Of a stretch of DNA of 64,000 bases, positions 47,790 to 55,595 are shown in pieces. Position numbers and translations under genes: made by a program. This DNA is from Ethanoligenens harbinense YUAN-3. GTDB lineage: Bacteria; Bacillota; Clostridia; Oscillospirales; Ethanoligenentaceae. Under the pieces are notes generated by a model. That model was not told the DNA's origin. It saw only the letters and a list, made by a program, of their open reading frames with translations, and did not search any database. Position 1 is the stretch's first letter; the number at the start of each line of letters is the position of its first letter. Location: the NCBI RefSeq assembly GCF_000178115.2, contig NC_014828.1, positions 1,643,310 through 1,707,309 of the forward strand, in the 5' to 3' direction.

Positions 47790-47961
47790 AACTCCGTCTC
47801 CTTTTTCTTTCCGTCTCGGCCTATCCATTCGTCCCGGCGCGCCTGCCGGTCCGCTCGTTTTGGTAATTGCATGGGCTTGTCCGTTCCAAACAAACATATG
47901 ACCGGCAGCCCGCTTTACGGGCCACCCACGGCCGTGGGCGCGGAAGCCGCAGGATAGTCTT

Positions 47962-47990
47962 ATTATACCGTTGGCGCCGGCCGATGTCAA
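47962..47990 (-). promoter_or_regulatory. Consensus SigA promoter of the CPBP-tadA operon
   Basis: Minus-strand TTGACA (47985-47990) and TATAAT (47962-47967) with 17-bp spacer, both hexamers perfect. The leader of about 165 bases to the GTG contains two small GC hairpins (CCCACGGCCGTGGG and GCCCG-CGGGC). Confidence 0.88.
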
Positions 47991-48075
47991 TCGACGGCCA
48001 TGCGGCCTTTATGTAAAGATTGCCAATCGGCAATCTTGCAGGCAAAACAGGTGAATCTCGTTTTTATGCACAGAA

Positions 48076-48258
48076 TCAGTCGTCGTGTTTTTTGCAGCAG
48101 GGCTTGTAACCGCGATAGACGTTCATTTTCGGAAAAGTCCCGTTCGGATCGTCCAGATGGCGGCAGGGGTTGCGGTTGGGTCTGCAGGTACGGTTGCATC
48201 CGCCTCTGTTTCCGCAGCAGCAGGCGAGCGGTAAAAGAAAAATCCACGGCCAGCACAT
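48076..48258 (-). CDS. Small Cys-rich protein with hydrophobic N-terminus
   Basis: 60 residues from ATG at 48258, with GCAGGAGGTGA five bases upstream, a nearly perfect ribosome binding site. MCWPWIFLLPLACCCGNRGG is hydrophobic followed by nine Cys in total (2, 13-15, 21, 25, 32, 54, 55) and NRTCRPNRNPCRHLDD. No domain recognised. Small Cys-rich proteins in spore formers are often coat components or metal binders, but that is only a guess. Confidence 0.7.
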   Translation of the reverse strand: MCWPWIFLLPLACCCGNRGGCNRTCRPNRNPCRHLDDPNGTFPKMNVYRGYKPCCKKHDD

Positions 48259-48316
48259 ATGCTTCACCTCCTGCACCAGTGTATGCCGGCATGGGACCTG
48301 CCGTTCGTCCCGGCGC

Positions 48317-48336
48317 CTCCCGTGCGGGCACGGGAG
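48317..48336. promoter_or_regulatory. Perfect palindrome upstream of the Cys-rich gene
   Basis: CTCCCGTGC / GCACGGGAG with two bases between, 59 bases upstream of the Cys-rich start codon and about 35 bases from the divergent rpmB promoter. Could be an operator or an RNA hairpin. Confidence 0.5.
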
Positions 48337-48369
48337 AAAATTGAGAATCCAGCCGGAAAATGCTTGCTT

Positions 48370-48397
48370 TTGCACGCAGAATCTGTTAAAATATAAG
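48370..48397 (+). promoter_or_regulatory. Promoter of rpmB
   Basis: TTGCAC (48370-48375) and TATAAG (48392-48397) with a 16-bp spacer, 76 bases before the rpmB ATG. Confidence 0.6.
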
Positions 48398-48473
48398 ATG
48401 TCGTGCGCGGTGAAGCGGTATCCGCCGCGTTTTTGATTCGTATCGGATATTCCATACAAGGAGGTGCAGATAG

Positions 48474-48662
48474 ATGGCAAAATGCGATGTTTGCGGGAAA
48501 GGCCTGACCTTTGGCATTAAAGTTTCCCACTCTCACCGTCGTTCCAACCGGACGTTCCGTCCCAATGTCAAACGGGTGAAAGCGATCGTGAATGGTACGC
48601 CCCGTCATATTTATGTATGCACGAGGTGCCTGCGTTCCAACAAGGTTGTGCGCGCGGTATAA
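48474..48662 (+). CDS. rpmB: 50S ribosomal protein L28
   Basis: 62 residues. MAKCDVCGKGLTFG and VCTRCLRSNKV give the C+ form of L28 with two zinc-binding CxxC pairs; NRTFRPNVKRVKAIVNG is typical. GGAGG lies ten bases before the ATG. Standalone gene with its own promoter and terminator. Confidence 0.97.
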   Translation: MAKCDVCGKGLTFGIKVSHSHRRSNRTFRPNVKRVKAIVNGTPRHIYVCTRCLRSNKVVRAV

Positions 48663-48666
48663 AAAT

Positions 48667-48721
48667 CCATATCAAAAAGGCGGCGGTTCTAACGATTAGA
48701 ACCGCCGCCTTTTTGATATGG
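48667..48721. terminator. Perfect 26-bp bidirectional terminator
   Basis: CCATATCAAAAAGGCGG... through ...CCGCCTTTTTGATATGG form a flawless 26-bp stem with a three-base loop (CGA). A5/T5 tracts on both flanks let it act on both strands, ending rpmB on the plus strand and the nitrogenase operon on the minus strand (its last stop is 31 bases away). Confidence 0.93.
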
Positions 48722-48752
48722 AACGAAAAACCGACGTTTAAAAAGTCATTCG

Positions 48753-49688
48753 TCAGCACCCTTCGCAGTCGTTGCTGACTTTCACGCCTTTCGGATCGAA
48801 ACGCTCCACGGTGAACGTGCAGTCGGCCAGCGAAAACGCGCCCTGCGGAAAAACTGCCTTGCCGTCTTCAAACCGGATGGCCAGCGACTCGACGCGCATC
48901 ACCTCGTCCTCAAAATGGCTCATGTGCAGAGTCGGCGCACATATAACGGACGTGCCGTCGGGCTGCCGCACCGTGACGACATTGGCATCGGTCGTGACTG
49001 TTTGCAGGCCGCCGTCCTCGTGCAGACTGAGGGAATTGATGTCTCCGTTGACACCGACGGCATCCACATCATACGCCACGATCTCGCCGATGGGCGTCTG
49101 CACCGGGGTCGGAAGGCGCGGTTCCAGGGATTTGACCGCGCCGCTTTCATAAAATGCCAGGCCAATGCGGGTCGCCACTTTGCCAAACGGAAGCTCGACT
49201 GTAACTGCGTCCCGCGGCCAGAATGTGAAACTGTGCACCGCCCCACCCGGATAAAACGACACGCCGATGATCTTTTGGTCGAACGCCAGCCGCCCGGTCT
49301 CGAAATGCAGCACCGGTTCGAGTTCATATTCGTTTTTTTCCGCCCAGAAGCCGGACAGCTTGCCGTTGAGCGGGAACACGCGGTGAATGGAACCGTCTTC
49401 ATAAAATGTGATCAGCTCCGCCGGGATATCCCCCTGCGCCGTTTTGAAAACGGTCTGCTCCTGCAGCGAGATGCTCTTGAGCGTGCCGTTGGGATGGAAA
49501 GACAGCGAGCGGGTAAATTTGCGCCGCAGTCCGTCGTCCTCATACTGCGGGGCCAGCTCGCCATATGGCGTCTGGATGGTGTTGTGCACCACCAGGGTGC
49601 AGTCTTTCAGCGCGCCGCCGGGATACCGACTGAGTTTATGGATTCCCTTGAGCGTGCCGTATCGGGTCTGTTCTTCGAGTAAAGACAT
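48753..49688 (-). CDS. MORN-like repeat protein at the end of the nif operon
   Basis: 311 residues, no signal peptide or TM. At least eight degenerate repeats of the form [YFH]-x-x-G-x-[LIV] occur (YPGG 22, HPNG 65, YEDG 96, FETG 129, YPGG 146, YESG 180, HEDG 223, FEDG 273), alternating with a second short motif (PYGEL, AQGDI, PFGKV, PIGEI). These resemble antiparallel beta MORN-type repeats. The tail ends NDCEGC. GGAGG lies seven bases before the ATG. Position next to the AnfO-like gene suggests a nitrogenase-related role, but no function is known. Confidence 0.75.
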   Translation of the reverse strand: MSLLEEQTRYGTLKGIHKLSRYPGGALKDCTLVVHNTIQTPYGELAPQYEDDGLRRKFTRSLSFHPNGTLKSISLQEQTVFKTAQGDIPAELITFYEDGSIHRVFPLNGKLSGFWAEKNEYELEPVLHFETGRLAFDQKIIGVSFYPGGAVHSFTFWPRDAVTVELPFGKVATRIGLAFYESGAVKSLEPRLPTPVQTPIGEIVAYDVDAVGVNGDINSLSLHEDGGLQTVTTDANVVTVRQPDGTSVICAPTLHMSHFEDEVMRVESLAIRFEDGKAVFPQGAFSLADCTFTVERFDPKGVKVSNDCEGC

Positions 49689-49709
49689 AGAATCGCCTCC
49701 AATAGCCTT

Positions 49710-50351
49710 TCATTCACAAGTGGTGGGATGGACGATGACTTTGTACTTCTCCGGGCCGACGACTTCCTTATCATATGCCAGCTTCAGCACGCCGAATTCG
49801 CGGTCAAACCACGGCGGGATATGCGAGCACATGAGGGTCAGTTCATAAAACGTGGTGCCTTTCAAAAAGGGCAGCAGCATCTGCTTGGTGGTCGCGTTGG
49901 GGTTGTTCGCCTGGGCCTGGGTGATATCCAGATAATAGATGCCGTCTTCCCCCGCGCGCTGCGGCTGCGGCACATCCCCCGTGCCTCTTTGCAGAACACG
50001 CAGGTCTTCCTGCTGTTTTTCCACACTGGCCAAAACAAATTCCAGGAATTTCTGCGGCCGTTTTTCCGGGATCTGGAACACATAATAGCCCGCCGTGTCA
50101 AACGCGTTGTACGCCACACCGCTGATCTCTCCCGCCACCAGGATGCGTGTGTCCCCCAGTTCCCCGATGAGTTCGGAAATCTCATGGCGCACATTGGCCA
50201 GCCCCTGTTCGGGGTGGAGTTCCACCGGGAGCTCCCGTTCCAGGTTCCAGTCGGCCAGTTTTTTCTGAAACACCTGGAGATGCACGGACTGCTCCAGAAG
50301 GGACGACGTATTACCATCCGGCCCGACGACCACTGCGACCGTATTTGCCAT
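49710..50351 (-). CDS. anfO: AnfO-like nitrogenase accessory protein
   Basis: 213 residues from MANTVAVVVGPDG. The central GLANVRHEISELIGELGDTRILVAGEISGVAYNAFDTAGYYVFQI matches my recollection of the AnfO family, accessory proteins of Fe-only nitrogenase. The C-terminus has ITQAQANNPNATTKQMLLPFL and LMCSHIPPWFDREFG. It lies 124 bases after nifV-alpha on the same strand. There is no anfD, anfG or anfK in the window, so the label is by homology and its partner here is probably the Mo enzyme. Confidence 0.72.
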   Translation of the reverse strand: MANTVAVVVGPDGNTSSLLEQSVHLQVFQKKLADWNLERELPVELHPEQGLANVRHEISELIGELGDTRILVAGEISGVAYNAFDTAGYYVFQIPEKRPQKFLEFVLASVEKQQEDLRVLQRGTGDVPQPQRAGEDGIYYLDITQAQANNPNATTKQMLLPFLKGTTFYELTLMCSHIPPWFDREFGVLKLAYDKEVVGPEKYKVIVHPTTCE

Positions 50352-50475
50352 TTCGATCATCTCTTTCATGTTTTTTGAACCCATCCGCAAATTCGGAAAG
50401 AAAGGGAATGCGGGAAAAGCGCGCGCCTATTTGCCGCATGCTTTCCCCTGCGCCCATTTACGGAGGGGCTCTCAT

Positions 50476-51324
50476 TTATATGGAGGCAGCGGAGAATGGG
50501 TAGCCCGGCAAACGCAGACAGCGCGCCACCGCTTCTTCCAGACGATGCAGCGCGTCCTCCCCGGCATCCACCGAGAGGGAAAAGCGTGTGCGGGCCGCGC
50601 GCACAAACTGCACAAAATCGCAGTTGCCCGCACGCTCCCCGATGCCAAGAAACGTCGTATCCACATACAGCGCACCCGCTTTGGCCGACTCCAGCGAATT
50701 GGCCACCGCCATGCCCAGGTCGTTGTGCACATGACACTCCACCGGCGAAACGGCCGCAAGCGCCGCAATGTCCACGCCTATCCGCGAGGGATGCGCGATG
50801 CCCACCGTATCCGCATAGCGGACGTTGCGCACGCCCAGCGCGGCGGCCTGCCGTGTCAGGTGCAGCAGAAACGCGCCGTCCGCGCGGGAGGCGTCCTCAA
50901 ACCCCAGCGTGACCGTATACCCGGCCTCCCGCGCCAGTGTGACACACCGCTTCATCCGGCTTTCCACATCCGCGCGCGTGGTGCGCAGCTTCTCCACGAT
51001 CTGGATATCCGACACCGGCACGCCAATGTGGATGATGTCCGGCCGACAGGCAAAAGACGCCCGCAGGTCGCTCTCCGACATCCGGTTCCATGTGGAAATG
51101 CGCGCACGCCTGCGGACCTGCATCATGCCGTAGACGGCTGCCTGCTCCTCAATGCCCATCGACGGCGTGCCCGCCTCGATCTGGTCGATACCGGCCTCAT
51201 CCATGAGTCTGGCACAGGCGATCTTATCTTCCACCGAAAACGCCAGTCCCGCCCGCTGCTCGCCGTCCCGCATGGTGGTGTCCACGATATAGCGCCGTTC
51301 TTCCGCAGGCCGCACACTGCTCAC
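50476..51324 (-). CDS. nifV-alpha: Homocitrate synthase, alpha subunit
   Basis: 282 residues, GTG start overlapping the omega stop (GTGA). Contains the catalytic TIM-barrel motifs of the isopropylmalate/homocitrate synthase family: VDTTMRDGEQRAGLAFS, DIIHIGVPVSDIQI, GFEDASRADG, ADTVGIAHP and HVHNDLGMAVANSL. Supplies homocitrate for FeMo-co. As in C. pasteurianum, the enzyme is split in two genes. It lacks the C-terminal domain, which lies in the omega chain. Confidence 0.9.
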   Translation of the reverse strand: MSSVRPAEERRYIVDTTMRDGEQRAGLAFSVEDKIACARLMDEAGIDQIEAGTPSMGIEEQAAVYGMMQVRRRARISTWNRMSESDLRASFACRPDIIHIGVPVSDIQIVEKLRTTRADVESRMKRCVTLAREAGYTVTLGFEDASRADGAFLLHLTRQAAALGVRNVRYADTVGIAHPSRIGVDIAALAAVSPVECHVHNDLGMAVANSLESAKAGALYVDTTFLGIGERAGNCDFVQFVRAARTRFSLSVDAGEDALHRLEEAVARCLRLPGYPFSAASI

Positions 51325-52301
51325 CGCCTTCCATGCACCGATTTTTCCAGCTCCAGCAACTCCGCATCCGTGAAGCCCCGCCGCAGCCGCGTGCTTTCCG
51401 CGCGCACGCGCGTGTTCATCCGTTCCAATTCCGCATCGTCCAACCGCACGCCGAGTTCCTGCAATTTGACACGCAGCGCCGCCTTGCCGGAATGTTTACC
51501 GATGGAAAGTCTGCGCGCCCTGCCCACGTCCTCCGGAGGAAACGGCTCATAGGTCTTCGGATTTTTCTCAATGCCGTCCGCATGGATGCCGGACTCATAG
51601 GTGAAAATCTCCGGCCCCGTCACGGGTGCGTGCGCGGAAACCGGCTTCCCGAACAATTCCCCAAACAGCATACGCAGACGGGGCATCCGCTCCAGACGGT
51701 AGGGTTGTTGGCAGATGATGCGGAGCGCGGCGAGCAGTTGCTCCAGCGCCGCGCGCCCCCCGGCCCCGCCGAAAGAGGCCGAAACCGCCCCGCCGCCCGC
51801 CAGCAGCCATTCCAGCGACGCCGCCGTGGCGAGATGCCGGCTGTCTTCCGCATCCAGCGAGCCGACCGCCACGCGCAGCTTCGCAAACGCGGCGGCATAG
51901 TCGCCGGCCATTCCATCGGCAAACCCGGCGGCCCGGATGCCCGCGCAACGCCCGGCATCCGGCAGCACGCCGGACAAACATCCCCGCCCGTCGGCCGACA
52001 GCACCACCGTGACATCCGGATACGCGCCGGGGAACGACGCGGCAAACACGGAGCCTTCCGCAAAGAAGGCGGGCACGCCCTCCCGCAGCGCCTGTTCGCG
52101 CTCTTGGGGTGACCGGAGCACCAGCGCCGCTTTTGGCGCCGGAACGGCCAATTTCAGCCGTTCCCAAACGGGGAAAGGCATTTCCAGCCGGTCAATTCCG
52201 GTTTCCAATAAAAGCTGCGCATAGGCGGAAAGAAGCGGGACGGGCGCATCCTGCGGGACAGAACACAATGATGCGTCTGAAATATGATACAGCAATGCCA
52301 A
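51321..52301 (-). CDS. nifV-omega: Homocitrate synthase, omega subunit
   Basis: 326 residues if begun at TTG at 52301 (GGGAAAGG five bases upstream); the frame is open to 52370 and no ATG exists, so the start is uncertain. The first 190 or so residues look like a degenerate barrel without the catalytic RDGEQ. The end carries TYESGIHADGIEKNPKTYEPFPPEDVG and LSIGKHSGKAALRVKLQELG, the homocitrate synthase C-terminal module. Works with NifV-alpha as a heteromer (family knowledge). Confidence 0.85.
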   Translation of the reverse strand: MALLYHISDASLCSVPQDAPVPLLSAYAQLLLETGIDRLEMPFPVWERLKLAVPAPKAALVLRSPQEREQALREGVPAFFAEGSVFAASFPGAYPDVTVVLSADGRGCLSGVLPDAGRCAGIRAAGFADGMAGDYAAAFAKLRVAVGSLDAEDSRHLATAASLEWLLAGGGAVSASFGGAGGRAALEQLLAALRIICQQPYRLERMPRLRMLFGELFGKPVSAHAPVTGPEIFTYESGIHADGIEKNPKTYEPFPPEDVGRARRLSIGKHSGKAALRVKLQELGVRLDDAELERMNTRVRAESTRLRRGFTDAELLELEKSVHGRR

Positions 52302-52493
52302 AACGACCTTTCCCTGCCGTGCGGCCACAGCGAAAACGTGTCGCCACACGGCTCTCCCCAGCAGATACAACCCTGCATGCGTCGGCTTTTATAAAAAGTT
52401 TATGATACTGAATCAGCCATGTGCAATCTGCAAATGCAGGCCGCAACCATGGCTAATCAGAATAACATATTCGAATTACCTGAGGATGCGCGC

Positions 52494-52805
52494 TTACAGC
52501 ACAAGACGTTCCACAACGTTGCCTTCTTCAAAGTGCGAGGTCACGATCTCTTCCACATCGTCAACCGTCACGTGTTTGTAAAACACACCGTCCGGATAAA
52601 CCGCAACGACCACGCCGTTGTCGCACAAGCCAAAGCACCCGCAGTTGGTCACCATCACGTCATCGCGGATATCCTCGTCATCGATGACTTCCTGGAATTT
52701 CATGACCACGTCATTGGCGCCGTTTGCGAAGCATTTGCCTTTCTGCGTACCGTTCTGCCGGCAGCTGGTGCAAACAAAAACATGGTGTTTCAGATCCATT
52801 CCCAT
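52494..52805 (-). CDS. Thioredoxin-like 2Fe-2S ferredoxin
   Basis: 103 residues. KHHVFVCTSCRQNGTQKGKC and TNCGCFGLCDNGVVVAVYPDGVFY match the 2Fe-2S ferredoxin of C. pasteurianum, with Cys 12, 25, 57 and 61 as likely ligands. In that organism the protein binds the MoFe protein. It lies 66 bases after nifN-B, inside the nif operon. An internal ATG (MDLKHH) is the alternative start. Confidence 0.93.
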   Translation of the reverse strand: MGMDLKHHVFVCTSCRQNGTQKGKCFANGANDVVMKFQEVIDDEDIRDDVMVTNCGCFGLCDNGVVVAVYPDGVFYKHVTVDDVEEIVTSHFEEGNVVERLVL

Positions 52806-52871
52806 TCATTTCACCTCCTTTCAAAGCCGCTGCAACTTTTATTGTAAGCAACCTGCCAAAACTTTGCAAGC

Positions 52872-55595
52872 TTATTTGGAAACCTCGACTTTTTCGGCCG
52901 CGTTGCAGGCAACCTCGCCGGACAAAATCTTCCTGGCCGCCTCGCGCACGCCGCTCTCCACGCGGTCATACATCATAAACGGCTCGATGCCGCGCTCACG
53001 CAGCTTATTGGAAGGCTCCGCCCCGATGCGCATGCTGATGACACCCTGGCAGTCGCCGACCGCCTCAATGATGGCGTCGATACCGGGACCCTGCTGCTCG
53101 CCGCAGTCGCTGCCGCCCTTGCAGTAATTTTCCCCGACCGCGCGGCGCTCCACATAGATCACGTCGCCGTTTTGATAGTCGTATATATGGAATTCATTCG
53201 CATGGCCGAAATGAGTGTCCACGATCATACCGCTTTTGGAGGCCACGGCAAAGCGCAGGCGCTTGGGCTCTTCCTTTTTCTCCTCTTCCTCGCGGAACTG
53301 GATGGAGACATCGTTGTCCAATGTGCCGATGGCGTCCGCGCGGCACTGTTTGCAGTGGTACATCTGCTTCATGATGACAGAGCACGCCTTGCGCTTTTCC
53401 ATCAGTTCCTTGTTGCTGACCAGCTCCATATCCTCAAAAGCACTGCCTTTGACCGGGATGAGCTGCATGATGTTGGTGATCTCGCAGCCGAGGTCGCGCA
53501 CCGTCTGCACAACGGTTTCGATGTGCGCGTCGTTGATGCCCTTGAGCATAACGATGTTGATCTTGATGACCATGCCTTTGCCCACCAGATAACGAATGCC
53601 GGTAAGCTGGTTGTCGCGCAGGATGCGCGCACCTTCCACGCCCGTGTAGCGTTTGCCAAGATAATTGACGTGCTTGTAGATCTTGGCGCCGATGTTTTCA
53701 TCCACCGCGTTGAGCGTGACCGTCAGATGGCTGACGCCCAGCTTGAGCAGGTCGTTTGCATAGAACGGAAGCATCAGGCCGTTGGTGGAAACACAGAACG
53801 TCACGTCCGGGTCCACCTTGCGAATGCCTTCCAGCGTGGCTTTCACCTGCTCGAAGTTGGCCAGCACATCGCCGGGGCCGGCGATGCCCACCACCGAGAG
53901 GTTAGGCACTTTTTCCTTGACTTTCAGATATTTGGCGACCGCTTCTTCCGGAGAAAGCACGCCGCTGGTCACACCGGGGCGCGATTCGTTGGGGCAGTCG
54001 AAATCGCGGGTGCAGTAGTTGCACTGGATATTGCAGGCCGGCGCCACGGGCAGGTGCATGCGCGCGCTGCCGGAGGAGCAGGCGGAGCAGTCATAGCAGG
54101 GGTGCTTCTTGGTTTTCGCCGCCACGTCCTCTTTAGAAAGGGAAAGAGTGGCCTGCGGCTCGGTTGCAGCCGCTGCCGGAGCGGCTGTCGGCGTCGTGGG
54201 TTGTTTCTTATCCGGGCCGTTATAATACATATCGTACATCGCCTTTCTGAATGTCGTCGCGGTCGCGTTGAGCATGGCATTGGCGATGCCGTCCATCACC
54301 TGCAGGGAACCTTCGTATCCGATGGAGACCTGGCGCTGCCCGCCCACGCGGTCGTGCATGGGGAACCCGATGCGCAAGAGCTCGATGCCGGTCTTCTCCT
54401 GCACGCGCCTGCCGTCCGAGTTGCCGATCATTAGGTTGACATGATGCTTGACTGCGAGGTCGGCGATCTTGTCAAAATCGGTATCGTCCAGTATTTCGTG
54501 AAACGCCGCCATTTTTACTTTAGCAAGGCGCTCGATCTCGTCTTCCAGTCCCTCTTTCAGCTTTGTGTTCCTGGAACCGGTGGCCACCAGCAACGGCAGC
54601 GCGCCCACTTCCAGGCAAAGACGGGTGAGCCCGAACACCTGATCGGGTTCGCCAAACACGACCACTCTGGCTTCCCCGGTGTATTTGTGCGCATCCACCA
54701 TGGCATCGAGATACCGGCCGCGCGCGCGCCGGTATTTTTCGGGAATGGGTTTGCCGCTGATCTCGGAAAGGGCTTCGAGCAACGCGTCGGTGCCGCGCAG
54801 GCCGATGGGCAGCGGCACTTTTTTATATGGAATGCCAAACGTCTCGTGCAGATACTCCGCCGCGGAATTGCGCTCGTTGGAAAACACGCCGATCTCCAAC
54901 GTGAAGCGTGCGCCGGCCATCCGGCGAATGTCCGCGAGATCGGTGCCGTCCTGCGGCAGACGGTTGTAAACCGGATCGTACACGCGGTCGAGGTTTTCGG
55001 AAATATCGGGCAGGAGCGTGTAGTCGAGTTCAAACGCATCCAGGATATCCTTGATCGTGCGCATTTCAGCCGGCGTCATATAAGAAGCGATGACGTTCAC
55101 CGACCGGTTGGGCGTGGAGTCCGTCGCCAGCGTGGCCACAATGGCACGCGTGGCGGCCAAAAATCCTTCAAACTGGCTGCCGCCATAGCCCGGGCTGGGC
55201 ACATTCACAAAGGTGATGCCCGGCGCGATGCCTTCCTGCTTTGCCTTCTCGATGATGCGGGGCACATCCTCGCCGATGGTTTCCGCCAGGCAGGTGGTGC
55301 AAATGCCGATCACCTGCGGCTGGTACAGCTTGGTGAGGTTCCCGATTCCCTTGAGCAGGTTTGCCTCTCCGCCGTAGACCGTGCCCTGCTCCGTCAGCGC
55401 CGAGGACGCGATGTCGATCGGTTCGTTGTAGTGCGTGGCCATATGGCGGCGGATATAGGTGCTGCACCCCTGTGAACCGTGGATGATCGACATGCAGCCC
55501 TTCACGCCGTAAAACGCCGTCACTGCGCCAAGCGGCATGCACATTTTACAGGGATTCACGGTTAGATTGGTATAGTTCCGATTGGTCGTTTTCAA
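52872..55595 (-). CDS. nifN-B: NifN-NifB fusion with C-terminal NifX-like domain
   Basis: 907 residues. Residues 1-455 are NifN (VNPCKMCMPLGAVTAFYGVKGCMSIIHGSQGCS, ICTTCLAETIGEDV). A Pro/Ala/Thr linker (about 460-485) leads to the radical-SAM NifB with CNIQCNYC (521-528). The last 110 residues (AVASKSGMIVDTHFGHANEFHIYDY) are a NifX/NafY-like domain. NifB makes the 8Fe carbide cluster and NifE/NifN complete FeMo-co, so the fusion puts both steps on one chain, as in C. pasteurianum. Starts by ATGA overlap with nifE. Confidence 0.96.
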   Translation of the reverse strand: MKTTNRNYTNLTVNPCKMCMPLGAVTAFYGVKGCMSIIHGSQGCSTYIRRHMATHYNEPIDIASSALTEQGTVYGGEANLLKGIGNLTKLYQPQVIGICTTCLAETIGEDVPRIIEKAKQEGIAPGITFVNVPSPGYGGSQFEGFLAATRAIVATLATDSTPNRSVNVIASYMTPAEMRTIKDILDAFELDYTLLPDISENLDRVYDPVYNRLPQDGTDLADIRRMAGARFTLEIGVFSNERNSAAEYLHETFGIPYKKVPLPIGLRGTDALLEALSEISGKPIPEKYRRARGRYLDAMVDAHKYTGEARVVVFGEPDQVFGLTRLCLEVGALPLLVATGSRNTKLKEGLEDEIERLAKVKMAAFHEILDDTDFDKIADLAVKHHVNLMIGNSDGRRVQEKTGIELLRIGFPMHDRVGGQRQVSIGYEGSLQVMDGIANAMLNATATTFRKAMYDMYYNGPDKKQPTTPTAAPAAAATEPQATLSLSKEDVAAKTKKHPCYDCSACSSGSARMHLPVAPACNIQCNYCTRDFDCPNESRPGVTSGVLSPEEAVAKYLKVKEKVPNLSVVGIAGPGDVLANFEQVKATLEGIRKVDPDVTFCVSTNGLMLPFYANDLLKLGVSHLTVTLNAVDENIGAKIYKHVNYLGKRYTGVEGARILRDNQLTGIRYLVGKGMVIKINIVMLKGINDAHIETVVQTVRDLGCEITNIMQLIPVKGSAFEDMELVSNKELMEKRKACSVIMKQMYHCKQCRADAIGTLDNDVSIQFREEEEKKEEPKRLRFAVASKSGMIVDTHFGHANEFHIYDYQNGDVIYVERRAVGENYCKGGSDCGEQQGPGIDAIIEAVGDCQGVISMRIGAEPSNKLRERGIEPFMMYDRVESGVREAARKILSGEVACNAAEKVEVSK

